Source: JBOGED01 sp050743625 (GTDB taxonomy: Bacteria; Actinomycetota; Nitriliruptoria; Euzebyales; Egibacteraceae). Taken from it: a stretch of 10,873 nucleotides of DNA. The translations under genes and the position numbers were made by a program. Positions 1 through 7,977 of this stretch are shown here, one piece after another. The stretch is from contig JBOGED010000360.1 of assembly GCA_050743625.1 (NCBI GenBank), positions 1-10,873 on the forward strand, in the 5' to 3' direction. The notes under the pieces were generated by a model. The model ran no database searches. It had not been told where the DNA came from and worked only from the letters and a program-made list of their open reading frames with translations. How positions within the stretch are numbered: the first letter of the stretch is position 1; every line of letters starts with the position of its first letter.

Positions 1-2896
1 CGCTGGCGCCAGCGAAGGCCATGGGGAGCTCCTGTTGCGCGGCGGTCGTCAGCGCCGAGGCGGCTTGGCGTGCCCAATCGATGCTGCCGCGCTTGCCGAG
101 CAGCTCGTAGATATCGTCGAGCTCACGTGGAAGGCGGCGCTCTCGCGTCCGCGAGAAGAACGCTTCGAGACGCGATCGCTCGGCCTCGTCGGCGTTGGCG
201 AAGGCGTGTGAGAACACGAGCGTGCGCTTCCCTTCAGACAGGTCACCGCCGATCTCCTTGCCGTAGCGCGACGGATCACCCACCAGATTCAACACATCAT
301 CACGGATCTGGAACGCCGCGCCGAGCAGGAACCCGAAGCGGTCGAGCCTGTCCAGATTGTGGTCGGCGCCCGCCACCAGGGCACCGATCCGCATCGGATG
401 GATGAAGCTGTACCAGGCGGTCTTCTTCAACACCATGCGCAGGTAGTCGTCGGTGCTCACCTGGCAGTGGTTGTCTCGCATCCAGCCCAGCTCCATCGCC
501 TGGCCCTCCAACGACTCGACCAGCATGTGGTCGACCTCGTCGAGGATCCGCAACGCGACCTCTGGGCCCAACGACGCAAGATTGCGGCGGAACAACCGCA
601 TCGACAGCGCGTTCATGGCGTCGCCGGTGTTCACCGCCAGGGGAATCCCCACACGACGGTGCAGCGTGCGCTGACCCCGGCGTGACCAGCTGCCGTCCTC
701 GATGTCGTCGTGTACCAAGAAGGCGTTGTGCAACAGCTCCAGACCCGCGGCCGACGGCAGCGCGGCCTGGGTGCTGCCGCCGTAGGCGCGGCAGGTCGCC
801 AGGCACAGCGCCGGGCGCAGGCCCTTGCTTGGCGCAGCGACGAAGTCCCTCACCAGGTCGTACAGGTGCCGGCTGGGCTCCTTGCTCGGCACCACCCCGA
901 CGAGCGTGTCCAACGCCTGCTTCCGGTACCAGCTCAACCGGTCGAGGAAGGTGAGGGGGCCGGCCCCCGTACCTCGTTCGGGTTCGACCGAGACGCCCGT
1001 CGGCACCACCGAGGCGCGCCCCCAGGTCGTCTCCGCGGCGTCGGTCAACGCCTCCGTGACCTGTGGAAGCCCGATCGCCTCCTCGGCGCGGGCCACGCCA
1101 GCCTGCAGCTGAGAGGTTGCCCTATTCACAGGCTCGACTTGTGCCATCAGCTCCGGTACCGCTTCGAGCCCCGGGAGGGATGACATGCCCAGCACCGCGG
1201 CATCCATGACCGCCGGGTCCCAACCAAGGCCCAGACGGAACCGCGCCGCGTCGTACGCGCGCCAGGGCTCGAGGACGGCCGGCTCTTCCAACGGCCACAC
1301 GCCGCAGTACGCGCCCGAGTAGCTCTCGGCGTCGAGGATCCCGTTCACCGCTCGCCGACCCGCCTCGTTCGCCGCCTCCATCGTCGCGAGATCGGTGTAG
1401 GTGCGCACGTAGTCGGCGGCGAGGAAGAAGTTCGGGACCGCGGTCACCGCCTCAGGACGAAGCGGCCAGGTGTCGACGTAGTTCACCAGCAGCGGCTCCA
1501 TGTTCATCAGCCGCCCTGGCCGCGCCGGATCCGCGACGATCGCCGGGTCGAGAAACCAGCCGCAGAGGTTGTCGTCGTCCAAGACGTTGACACCGTCCCG
1601 GTTCACCGAGCGTTTGATCTGGTCCCAGACCTCTGCCGCAACCTCCGCTGGCGTGCACTCCTCTGCCGGACGCCCGTTCCGCCCGGGTAGGTCCCAGTCC
1701 GACACGTCGGTCGAGATGATCCCGTTGAACTCAAGGTTGCCGTACCGGTCGATCATCTCCGGGCGCCAGAACTGGACCTGCGAGATGGTCGTGAGCGCCC
1801 ATTCGGTGTCGACGTGGACCACATGCCCATGCAGCATCGGCACGTCGCGCCGCAGGTAGAACATCGCGCCGTTCATCCACTCGATGTTCGGCACGAGGGT
1901 CTTCAGCGACTCGAGCGAGGGGTCGGCGGCGAGGATCTCTGAGCTCATCAGCGGAACGGCGCGCTCCAATGGGACGGCGCACACGTAGTAGTCGCCCGTG
2001 ACCACCTCCTCGCGACCGTCTCGCTGCGCCACCACCCCCGTGATCCGTCGCCCGTCGCACCGGATCTCCTTCACCTCAGCGCACATGCGGAAATCGACGC
2101 CGAGCGATTCGAGCCATCTCTTCCACGGATCGAGCCACACCAGGCTGGTCGGTCCATTCATCACACGGTCGCTCGTCCCAGCGGTCGCGAGGGGATCGAG
2201 GACCGTAAGGAGGAGCTGGATATACATGTCACCGACCGTACGGGCGCTCGCTCTTTTCGCCTTGGCGGCCACGAGCGACCGCGTGAACCCGACGGCGAGG
2301 AACTTCTGATAGGCCTCTGATCTCGACTCGGCGCCGACGAACTCCCACCAGGAGATCTTCTCGTACTCGGCCAACCGCCGTTCTGGGCAGGAGGTGAGGA
2401 TCTGCCACGTTCGGGCCCCGAAGTGGGCGAGATCATCGGGCGTCAGCCCCGTGATAGGGCTGAAGGCGAGCAGGAGGTTCTGCAGCACCGTGAGCGCGTC
2501 GTTCGGCGTCCGTGGGAACCGCGCGGGCAGCTCGACCATGGGCTGGGTGTACTGGGTGAACCCTACCCTCGTCGTGTTGACCAGGGCATTCATCACCGAC
2601 TGCCCCTCCCCGGTAGGCGTCCGCCGCATCGAGTCGATGAGGTGCTTGTAGAAACCAGGGAAAAAGCGGAAGCCGTGCTCACCCGGCACCCAGGGGACGG
2701 ACGGGTCACCGGCGGACACGGCGGGAGTCGTCCCCGGTGTGTGGCCCATCGCTCCCGGGGGCACCTCGATACTGCGTGCCTTTCCACCGGCGTGGTCCCG
2801 CCGCTCGAGCACGACCACGTCGAAGCCGCGCTCGGCCGCCTCATGAGCGGCCGCCATCCCCGCCATCCCACCCCCGAGCACGACGACGCTAGCCAT
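1..2896 (-). CDS. Fused FAD-dependent desaturase/oxidoreductase and trans-polyprenyl diphosphate synthase (3' end cut by window)
   Basis: One open frame runs from ATG 2896-2894 to the window edge without a stop (965 complete codons). I checked the domain junction around 840-1260 and every TTA/CTA/TCA I found there is out of frame. Residues about 1-520 form an FAD amine-oxidase/phytoene-desaturase-type fold. It has a Rossmann motif VVVLGGGMAG (residues 4-13), an acidic E31 ending the second strand, then GGKARS, and a C-terminal FAD motif NFFLAADY (D495) followed by TMEAANEAGRRA. Residues about 650-965 are a trans-isoprenyl diphosphate synthase, with first Asp-rich motif HNAFLVHDDIEDGS (D730, D731, D734) and second motif FQIRDDVLN (D866, D867, N870), spaced normally. 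The product is probably C15-C25 prenyl diphosphate; chain length is not deducible. The FAD half could be a carotenoid desaturase, a hydroxysqualene dehydroxylase-like enzyme or another prenyl-chain oxidoreductase. A linker of about 80-130 residues joins them. The start overlaps the previous gene by 8 bases; a purine-rich stretch lies 12 bases upstream, which is longer than ideal. Few residues appear to be missing at the C-terminus. Confidence 0.88.
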   Translation of the reverse strand, partial: MASVVVLGGGMAGMAAAHEAAERGFDVVVLERRDHAGGKARSIEVPPGAMGHTPGTTPAVSAGDPSVPWVPGEHGFRFFPGFYKHLIDSMRRTPTGEGQSVMNALVNTTRVGFTQYTQPMVELPARFPRTPNDALTVLQNLLLAFSPITGLTPDDLAHFGARTWQILTSCPERRLAEYEKISWWEFVGAESRSEAYQKFLAVGFTRSLVAAKAKRASARTVGDMYIQLLLTVLDPLATAGTSDRVMNGPTSLVWLDPWKRWLESLGVDFRMCAEVKEIRCDGRRITGVVAQRDGREEVVTGDYYVCAVPLERAVPLMSSEILAADPSLESLKTLVPNIEWMNGAMFYLRRDVPMLHGHVVHVDTEWALTTISQVQFWRPEMIDRYGNLEFNGIISTDVSDWDLPGRNGRPAEECTPAEVAAEVWDQIKRSVNRDGVNVLDDDNLCGWFLDPAIVADPARPGRLMNMEPLLVNYVDTWPLRPEAVTAVPNFFLAADYVRTYTDLATMEAANEAGRRAVNGILDAESYSGAYCGVWPLEEPAVLEPWRAYDAARFRLGLGWDPAVMDAAVLGMSSLPGLEAVPELMAQVEPVNRATSQLQAGVARAEEAIGLPQVTEALTDAAETTWGRASVVPTGVSVEPERGTGAGPLTFLDRLSWYRKQALDTLVGVVPSKEPSRHLYDLVRDFVAAPSKGLRPALCLATCRAYGGSTQAALPSAAGLELLHNAFLVHDDIEDGSWSRRGQRTLHRRVGIPLAVNTGDAMNALSMRLFRRNLASLGPEVALRILDEVDHMLVESLEGQAMELGWMRDNHCQVSTDDYLRMVLKKTAWYSFIHPMRIGALVAGADHNLDRLDRFGFLLGAAFQIRDDVLNLVGDPSRYGKEIGGDLSEGKRTLVFSHAFANADEAERSRLEAFFSRTRERRLPRELDDIYELLGKRGSIDWARQAASALTTAAQQELPMAFAGAS

Positions 2897-3776
2897 CGCC
2901 GCGCCGGTCCCCCACCTTGGGGATGTAGAGATCGCTCTGGATCTGCAGCTCCTCCAGCATCACACGGCCGACGCTGAAACCCTGGCAGCGGTTCAACCAT
3001 TGCCAGTCGGGGTGCGCGGTCGTGAATGTCGGCGTCGAGTAGATCGGCGGGCAGCCGGTGAACTGGCTGGCCGCCACCTTGGCGTACCCGTCGGGGCCGA
3101 GATCGATGATGCCGCCCGCCCGGTAGAGGATGAGCGCCCCATCGACCGTCTCACAGGTGAAGCGGACGTCGAGCACGCCGAGACCGTCACGGCGGACGGC
3201 GACCCAGTCGCCCCCGCGGACCACGGCGTCGATGCGAGGGCCGACGACGCGACCGCTCTCGACGAAGAAGTTGATCCGGTACCCCTCGGGGGTCTCACCG
3301 AGGATCTCGGGCCGAACGTTGACGGTCAGCGCGGCGAAGAACGTCAGATCGTAAGTCCACCGTGGCCTTTCGGACGCGCTGGACTCATGGGTCGGGCTTC
3401 TTCCCGCTGAGCGAGCTCCGGCATCCGGACCACCGATCACCGTCAACCACGAGCCGTCACTAGGAAGGGTGGCGAGGCGCTGCCCCGCCCTGATGAGCTC
3501 GGCTCGATAGTCGAGCCGACTCCCCTCGTTTAGCGCGGGAAGAACGGCCCGGAACCACTGCGCTGCCTCGTGGAACGGCGCTGGCTCGGGCACGCCGCGG
3601 ATCACCTGCGCTGGCCCGCCGTCACGCCGCATCTCGACCAGCACGGCGTTGCTCGGGTGTGGCGGCGCCGCGACCGCGACGACCGGCGCGATCCCGGGTG
3701 CCACCACGCCGGTCGGCAGATCGCCCTTGTGGAGGAGCGACGCGGCTTGCGAGTACAAGGAGGAGCCATGCATCAC
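2889..3776 (-). CDS. DUF3237 domain protein with N-terminal Ig/FN3-like domain
   Basis: A 295-residue protein. Residues about 145-285 match my knowledge of the DUF3237 family, a beta-barrel of unknown function. Recognisable points are ILGETPEGYR (158-167), the GxxxGPRID turn (175-183), GGDWVAVRRDG (188-198) followed by LDVRF, and PDWQWLNRCQGFSVGR (256-271). Residues about 25-115 look like a small beta-sandwich (PALNEGSRLDYRAELIRAGQ near 80-99, then LPSDGSWLTV), followed by a polar linker at 116-140. No signal peptide or membrane segment is seen, so it is probably cytoplasmic. The GTG start overlaps the shell gene's TGA (GTGA, 3776-3773), and a perfect GGAGGTG ribosome binding site (3791-3785) sits 8 bases upstream. 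This favours GTG over the adjacent ATG at 3773 and implies translational coupling to the shell gene. Function is unknown; by position it is a cargo or accessory candidate for the compartment. Confidence 0.87.
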   Translation of the reverse strand: MMHGSSLYSQAASLLHKGDLPTGVVAPGIAPVVAVAAPPHPSNAVLVEMRRDGGPAQVIRGVPEPAPFHEAAQWFRAVLPALNEGSRLDYRAELIRAGQRLATLPSDGSWLTVIGGPDAGARSAGRSPTHESSASERPRWTYDLTFFAALTVNVRPEILGETPEGYRINFFVESGRVVGPRIDAVVRGGDWVAVRRDGLGVLDVRFTCETVDGALILYRAGGIIDLGPDGYAKVAASQFTGCPPIYSTPTFTTAHPDWQWLNRCQGFSVGRVMLEELQIQSDLYIPKVGDRRGDG

Positions 3777-4660
3777 GACGCTGGCACCTCCAGGCGGCAG
3801 GTTGCCTTGGGCTGCTTCACGCGGAGCACAAAGCGCTCTGAGACCCGCAAGACATAGCGTGGTTCCATGGTGAGCTGGATGTAGCTTACGTGCACATCGC
3901 TCGCGACCACGAGGTCGATCGGCGAGCCTGCCAGCGCGACGATGACCCCTTTCCCGTCCGGCACGACGCTGGACCGCCGGAGCGTGCCACCTTCCAGGAA
4001 GGGGGTGATGCGGTCACTGGGAAGGACGAGCGAACCTTGGCTCGGTGTGTTCGCGGCCTCGTACAGCCTGCTGCCCAGCACGCAGGCGAAGGGACCGTAG
4101 TGCCCGTTGCGTTCTAGGCGCTGGACGGCCTTGACGACCGCTTCGACGAGTACGTGGTCTCCAGTGGCCAGGTCCACGTCTACCTGGTCCGCGCCGCTCA
4201 GAAGCCCTTCGTGCTTCTGCCCGCCTCGAACCGTGTAGACCTCAGGGATGTCACCGGTGTGGATGGGTGGGGTATCCGCGCCGGGTTGCCCGTTGAAGAC
4301 GATGGCGTCCTCCAGCCGCCCGATGATGTCGGCAGCGCGGCTCAGCATCTGCCGCGCGGTTCCCAGCTCGGGATCCTCCGCCTGCTGTGCCTTGAGATAG
4401 ACGTTGCAGGCGATCCTGGTGAAGGGCAACGTCTTCGCGTCGTCGACCTCGAGTCGCCTTTTCGCCTCACCTCGCACCCTCTGATCGATCTCCTGGTCGT
4501 CCATTGCCAACGCCGGGATACTTGCCTGGCCGTTCGGGAGCGGGCCGACGAGGGGTAGGAATGAGCTTGCGACCCGTGCCTTGCGGGCGCTTTCCTGGAC
4601 GACGCGCTGCGCCATCGCCCACTGCTCGTCGGTCCAGGGGAGGCGGTAATCTTCTGGCAT
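3773..4660 (-). CDS. Encapsulin-type nanocompartment shell protein (Linocin-M18 / HK97 fold, family 1-like)
   Basis: A 295-residue protein, slightly longer than the usual 265-285 of family 1 encapsulins. The family pattern is visible along the chain: N-terminal WTDEQWAMAQRVVQESARKA (9-28), the spine-helix/ED segment SRAADIIGRLEDAIVFNG (107-124), the peripheral-domain helix VVKAVQRLERNGHYGPFACVLGSRLYE (175-201), ITPFLEGG (218-225), and the C-terminal strands SPIDLVVASDVHVSYIQLT (246-264) and YVLRVSERFVLRVKQP (269-284). Encapsulins self-assemble into icosahedral protein shells around cargo enzymes. No cyclic-nucleotide-binding insertion is present, unlike family 2B. Residues about 124-165 form an unusually long, polar stretch where relatives have a short loop. 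A phage major capsid protein is the alternative, but no terminase, portal or protease gene is nearby and the neighbours are metabolic. The ATG is preceded by GTGAGG 4 bases upstream, and the gene starts 29 bases after the cyclase gene. Confidence 0.83.
   Translation of the reverse strand: MPEDYRLPWTDEQWAMAQRVVQESARKARVASSFLPLVGPLPNGQASIPALAMDDQEIDQRVRGEAKRRLEVDDAKTLPFTRIACNVYLKAQQAEDPELGTARQMLSRAADIIGRLEDAIVFNGQPGADTPPIHTGDIPEVYTVRGGQKHEGLLSGADQVDVDLATGDHVLVEAVVKAVQRLERNGHYGPFACVLGSRLYEAANTPSQGSLVLPSDRITPFLEGGTLRRSSVVPDGKGVIVALAGSPIDLVVASDVHVSYIQLTMEPRYVLRVSERFVLRVKQPKATCRLEVPAS
3785..3791 (-). promoter_or_regulatory. Ribosome binding site for the DUF3237 gene, inside the shell gene
   Basis: GGAGGTG on the minus strand, 8 bases before the GTG at 3776. 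It lies within the final codons of the shell gene and decides the GTG start over the ATG three bases later. Confidence 0.75.
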
Positions 4661-4664
4661 CGTG

Positions 4665-4670
4665 CCTCAC
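4665..4670 (-). promoter_or_regulatory. Ribosome binding site for the shell gene
   Basis: GTGAGG on the minus strand in the 29-base gap between the cyclase stop and the shell ATG, 4 bases from the ATG. The spacing is a little short, but it is the only purine-rich candidate there. No terminator-like hairpin is visible in this gap, consistent with read-through from the cyclase gene. Confidence 0.6.
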
Positions 4671-4689
4671 TTTCTGACGGTGAAGGGAT

Positions 4690-7600
4690 TCACGAAAGCC
4701 TTGCGATGTCGCGAGCCCGAGCGACCTCTGGTCGATCGAGGCCTTGGTTGAAACGCCCGACGATGCCGGCCAAAAGGGCGCGGCTCTCCTCGGCGTGCCC
4801 ATCCTCGGTGTGCAGCTCGAACAGGTCGAGGGCTGCCCGCAGCTCCAGCGAGAGCGCATGCTGCGCCCGCGATCGTGTGATGGCCTCGCGATACGCCGCC
4901 TCGGCCGCGGAACGCTCGCCCCGCCGCGCGAGCAGCCGGCCTCGCACACGCCAGATGTCGGGAGCCAGCATTCCTTGCCCGCGTGCCATCTCTGCCTCGG
5001 CCACGTCCAGCCGCCGGAACGCCTCGTCGTCATCTCCCAATCGGTAAAGGGCCTCAGCACACAAGACGTTCATCATGACGAGGGTCGCTCGCGCGCCGGT
5101 CTGCTCCCACAGCTCCAAGCCCTCTAACATCTGGCGCCGCGCCCGGTCATCGCCCAGAGCTTGAGCAACGACACCCCGGTAGGTGTAGGCCTGGGCGTAC
5201 CAAAGAAAGAAGTTTTCCTCTCTAGAGAGTGCCAGCAGCTCATCGACGATAGAGAGCAAGCGCTCCATCTGCCCTATATAGGAATAGCGGAAGGCCAGAC
5301 CATACATAAAGAAGGCGAGCGCGTTCGCGAGGCTGGGCGGATGCCGGAGGTCACGACCGAGCTTTAGCAGGCGGTCGCATTCCTCCGTCGCCTCGTCGAG
5401 CCTGCCCAGCATCCACAGGGAGTGGCTCCTCGAGGAGCGCAGGCAGACCGTCGACGATCCCCCAAAAATCTTGACCAGTTCCTTCTCTTGGTCAAAGTCG
5501 TACAGCGCCAATCCGGCGTCGGCCTGCCCGATGGCTCGCGTGTACTCACCCCGTCCGAACAACGTATAAGAGATTGCGTGCCGTCCGGTGAGCTCGATCA
5601 TCGGAACGCCAGAGACGCGAGCCATCTGAAAGACCGATTCGGCCGTCTCTAGGGCGGATGCCAACTCGCCACGCAGGAATCGATACGTCCAGAGGCCCCA
5701 GTGAGGGGCGTAGCTGAGGTCGTGGCGTTGCAGCTCCTCCGCCAGCCGCACGGCTCGGGTGCATGCCCGCTCCACCTCGACGGCTCCCCATCCATACACC
5801 GCCATGAGGAGGGGGAACAGGCGGATCTGGATGTCGAGCTCGCGCTCCTTCCGTTCGCGCGTTGTGGGCAGGCGTCTCATGCAGGTGATCGCCCGCTGGA
5901 AATGCTCGGCGGCCTCGTGGACGGCGGTTCGGGCCAGCGCTTGCTGGCCGGCCGCGTCCCAGTAGTCGACGGCGTCGGAGTGCTCACCGGCGCGGGTCAG
6001 GTGGTCGGCGATAAGGTCGGGACGCGCAGACGCCTGATCGTGGGAACCGGCACGGAGGGCGGACGCGATCCGGCCGTGATAGCGCTGGCGCGTCGACCGG
6101 AGCAGTGAGTTGTAGGCAGCGTCGCGAACGAGCGCGTGCCGAAAGACGAAGAGGCCCCGCTCGTCGCCGGACTCCCACGCCAGCCCAGCTTGCAGCAGGC
6201 GGTCGAGATCTTTGCGCAGCGTCGCCTCGTCGCGCTCGCTCACCTGGAGCAACAACGCCCAGCTGAACTCCCTCCCGATCGCCGCCGCCAGCTGGGCGGT
6301 CGCTCGCGACGCGCCGAGCCGGTCGATGCGGGCGGTCAACGAGGCGTCCATCGTGACAGGGATCTCGGCCGCGGCCGAGCCGGCCGCTTCCCAAGTCCCG
6401 TTCTCGCCGAGCGCTCCCGAGTCGAGGACGGATCGGGTGAGCTCCTCGATGAACAGGGGAACCCCGTCCGAGCGAGCGAGGATCTGCCGGAGCACATCGC
6501 CGGGCAGCGCCTTGCTCGACGCGACGCCACGCACCATCGCCTCCGCCTCGGCGCGCTCGAACTTTGTGAGGTCGATCGTGCGGAGCGCGGGAATGGTCAT
6601 CCAGCTCACGTCGAGTTCCATCCGGGCCGTGAAGAGACCCATCAGCGACGCGTCGGCCGTGGTCGTGACGAGCAGCTCGAGAAACTCCAGGGTCGACGTG
6701 TCCGCCCAGTGCAGATCCTCGAACAGCAGCAGGGTCGGGCGCGCCTCGGCGATCGCGGCGATGAATTCGACCAAGAGCTGCATGGTCCGGGTGCGCCTGC
6801 GAGCCGGGGAGATCTCGAGCGGGGTGTACCGATCATTGGTGGGTATGGCATGCAGCGAGGCCAGCAGCACCACCGCCTCGGGTTCGACGAGCCCCAGACC
6901 CCGAAGCCCTGCCTCGATCCGATCCAGGCGCTCTGCCAAGGTCTGGCGGTGATCCAGCCCGAACATGCGCTCGACCAGCTCGATCACGGGATGGAACGGG
7001 CTGTTGCTGTTGTACGGGCTGGCTCGCATACCCACCAGATCGGCGTCGGCCGAGAACTGCACCTCGTCGCGGAACAGCTGCGCGAGCCGGGACTTTCCCA
7101 TCCCTGGGTCGCCACGCAGCAGAATGAAACGGCTCCGGCCGGCGCGGCTCTCCTCCCACGCCCGCTCGAGGACTGACTGCTCCCGCTCACGACCGATGAA
7201 GGGGGTCAGCACCCCCGCGACCTCGACGCGTTCCCTCGACGCGCTCTCGCCGGTGACGAGCCACAGCTTCATCGGCTTGGACACGCCCTTGAGCTGCCAC
7301 TCCCCTAAGCACTTTCCCGCGAAGTACCCATCGACGATCTTCCAGGTGACGTCGCTCAAGACCAGCGTGCCAGGCTCCGCCTCCGACTGGATACGGTTCG
7401 CGATGTTCGGCGCGTCCCCCAGCGCGATCCGGTCCTTGCGGTCCCCCGCGCCTACCGGGCCGACGACGACCCGCCCTGTGTGAGCGCCGAGCCGGACGTT
7501 GAGCGCCTTGCCGACCGGCGTCCCGCCGCTGTCCCGCAAGGCTTCCACACCCTCGAGGATGTCCAGTCCGCAGCGGACGGCTCGTTGCGCCTCGTCCTCG

Positions 7601-7977
7601 TGAGAGCGCGGATAGCCGAAGTACACCACCACGCCGTCGCCCAGGTAGTGAGCGACGTGGCCCTCGTGGGCGAGGACCGCGTTCCCGCAGATCTTCTGGA
7701 AGGCGGCGATCAGCTCCCCAAGATCCTCGGGGTCGAGCAGCTGGGACAGCGCGGTGGATCCCACCATGTCGCAGAACAGCACCGTCAACTGGCGGCGCTC
7801 TCCCCGTGCGTCTTCGGCCTGAACCTCTTGGAGCCGGGCGCCGCACCCACCACAGAACTTCGACTCCGCGGGGTTCTCGAAACCGCAGGCCAGGCACGCC
7901 TGACCGAGCTGGACGCCGCAGCTGGCGCAGAAGCGGGACGAGGCGGCGTTCTGGCTTCCGCAGCCGACGCAGATCAC
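4690..7977 (-). CDS. Double zinc-ribbon / class III nucleotide cyclase / AAA ATPase / TPR regulator
   Basis: A 1095-residue multidomain signalling protein. Residues 3-45 hold two CxxC...CxxC zinc ribbons (C3, C6, C17, C20; C28, C31, C42, C45). Residues about 60-245 are a class III adenylate/guanylate cyclase catalytic domain: metal-binding D70 in VLFCDMVGST and D114 in YLGDGVVVYF, and transition-state N191 and R195 in GDAPNIANR. The usual substrate-selecting Lys before the second Asp is not obvious (GHVAHYLGD), so cyclase activity and base specificity are uncertain. Residues about 260-640 are an AAA/NACHT-like ATPase with Walker A GDPGMGKS (289-296) and Walker B TLLLFED (415-421). The rest is helical TPR-like repeats to the C-terminus. 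This architecture is common in actinobacteria and usually taken as regulatory. The start is GTG, overlapping the small upstream ORF's stop by 4 bases; the first zinc-ribbon cysteine at residue 3 supports this start. It lies just upstream of the shell gene on the same strand, so it may regulate or be co-transcribed with it. Confidence 0.92.
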   Translation of the reverse strand: MICVGCGSQNAASSRFCASCGVQLGQACLACGFENPAESKFCGGCGARLQEVQAEDARGERRQLTVLFCDMVGSTALSQLLDPEDLGELIAAFQKICGNAVLAHEGHVAHYLGDGVVVYFGYPRSHEDEAQRAVRCGLDILEGVEALRDSGGTPVGKALNVRLGAHTGRVVVGPVGAGDRKDRIALGDAPNIANRIQSEAEPGTLVLSDVTWKIVDGYFAGKCLGEWQLKGVSKPMKLWLVTGESASRERVEVAGVLTPFIGREREQSVLERAWEESRAGRSRFILLRGDPGMGKSRLAQLFRDEVQFSADADLVGMRASPYNSNSPFHPVIELVERMFGLDHRQTLAERLDRIEAGLRGLGLVEPEAVVLLASLHAIPTNDRYTPLEISPARRRTRTMQLLVEFIAAIAEARPTLLLFEDLHWADTSTLEFLELLVTTTADASLMGLFTARMELDVSWMTIPALRTIDLTKFERAEAEAMVRGVASSKALPGDVLRQILARSDGVPLFIEELTRSVLDSGALGENGTWEAAGSAAAEIPVTMDASLTARIDRLGASRATAQLAAAIGREFSWALLLQVSERDEATLRKDLDRLLQAGLAWESGDERGLFVFRHALVRDAAYNSLLRSTRQRYHGRIASALRAGSHDQASARPDLIADHLTRAGEHSDAVDYWDAAGQQALARTAVHEAAEHFQRAITCMRRLPTTRERKERELDIQIRLFPLLMAVYGWGAVEVERACTRAVRLAEELQRHDLSYAPHWGLWTYRFLRGELASALETAESVFQMARVSGVPMIELTGRHAISYTLFGRGEYTRAIGQADAGLALYDFDQEKELVKIFGGSSTVCLRSSRSHSLWMLGRLDEATEECDRLLKLGRDLRHPPSLANALAFFMYGLAFRYSYIGQMERLLSIVDELLALSREENFFLWYAQAYTYRGVVAQALGDDRARRQMLEGLELWEQTGARATLVMMNVLCAEALYRLGDDDEAFRRLDVAEAEMARGQGMLAPDIWRVRGRLLARRGERSAAEAAYREAITRSRAQHALSLELRAALDLFELHTEDGHAEESRALLAGIVGRFNQGLDRPEVARARDIARLS

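Noticed and set aside
3773..4660. Phage major capsid protein / prophage remnant
   Set aside because: The fold is shared, but there are no terminase, portal, protease, tail or integrase genes nearby, and the gene is overlapped by metabolic genes. The C-terminal pattern is closer to encapsulins.
5218..5229. Perfect 12-base palindrome CTCTCTAGAGAG
   Set aside because: It lies inside the TPR-coding part of the cyclase gene in a codon-consistent stretch, with no partner copies seen. It is probably chance.
6136..7176. A 346-residue open frame on the plus strand
   Set aside because: It lies entirely opposite the cyclase/AAA/TPR gene, is rich in Arg, Glu and Gln as expected of an antisense frame in GC-rich DNA, and has no recognisable domain.
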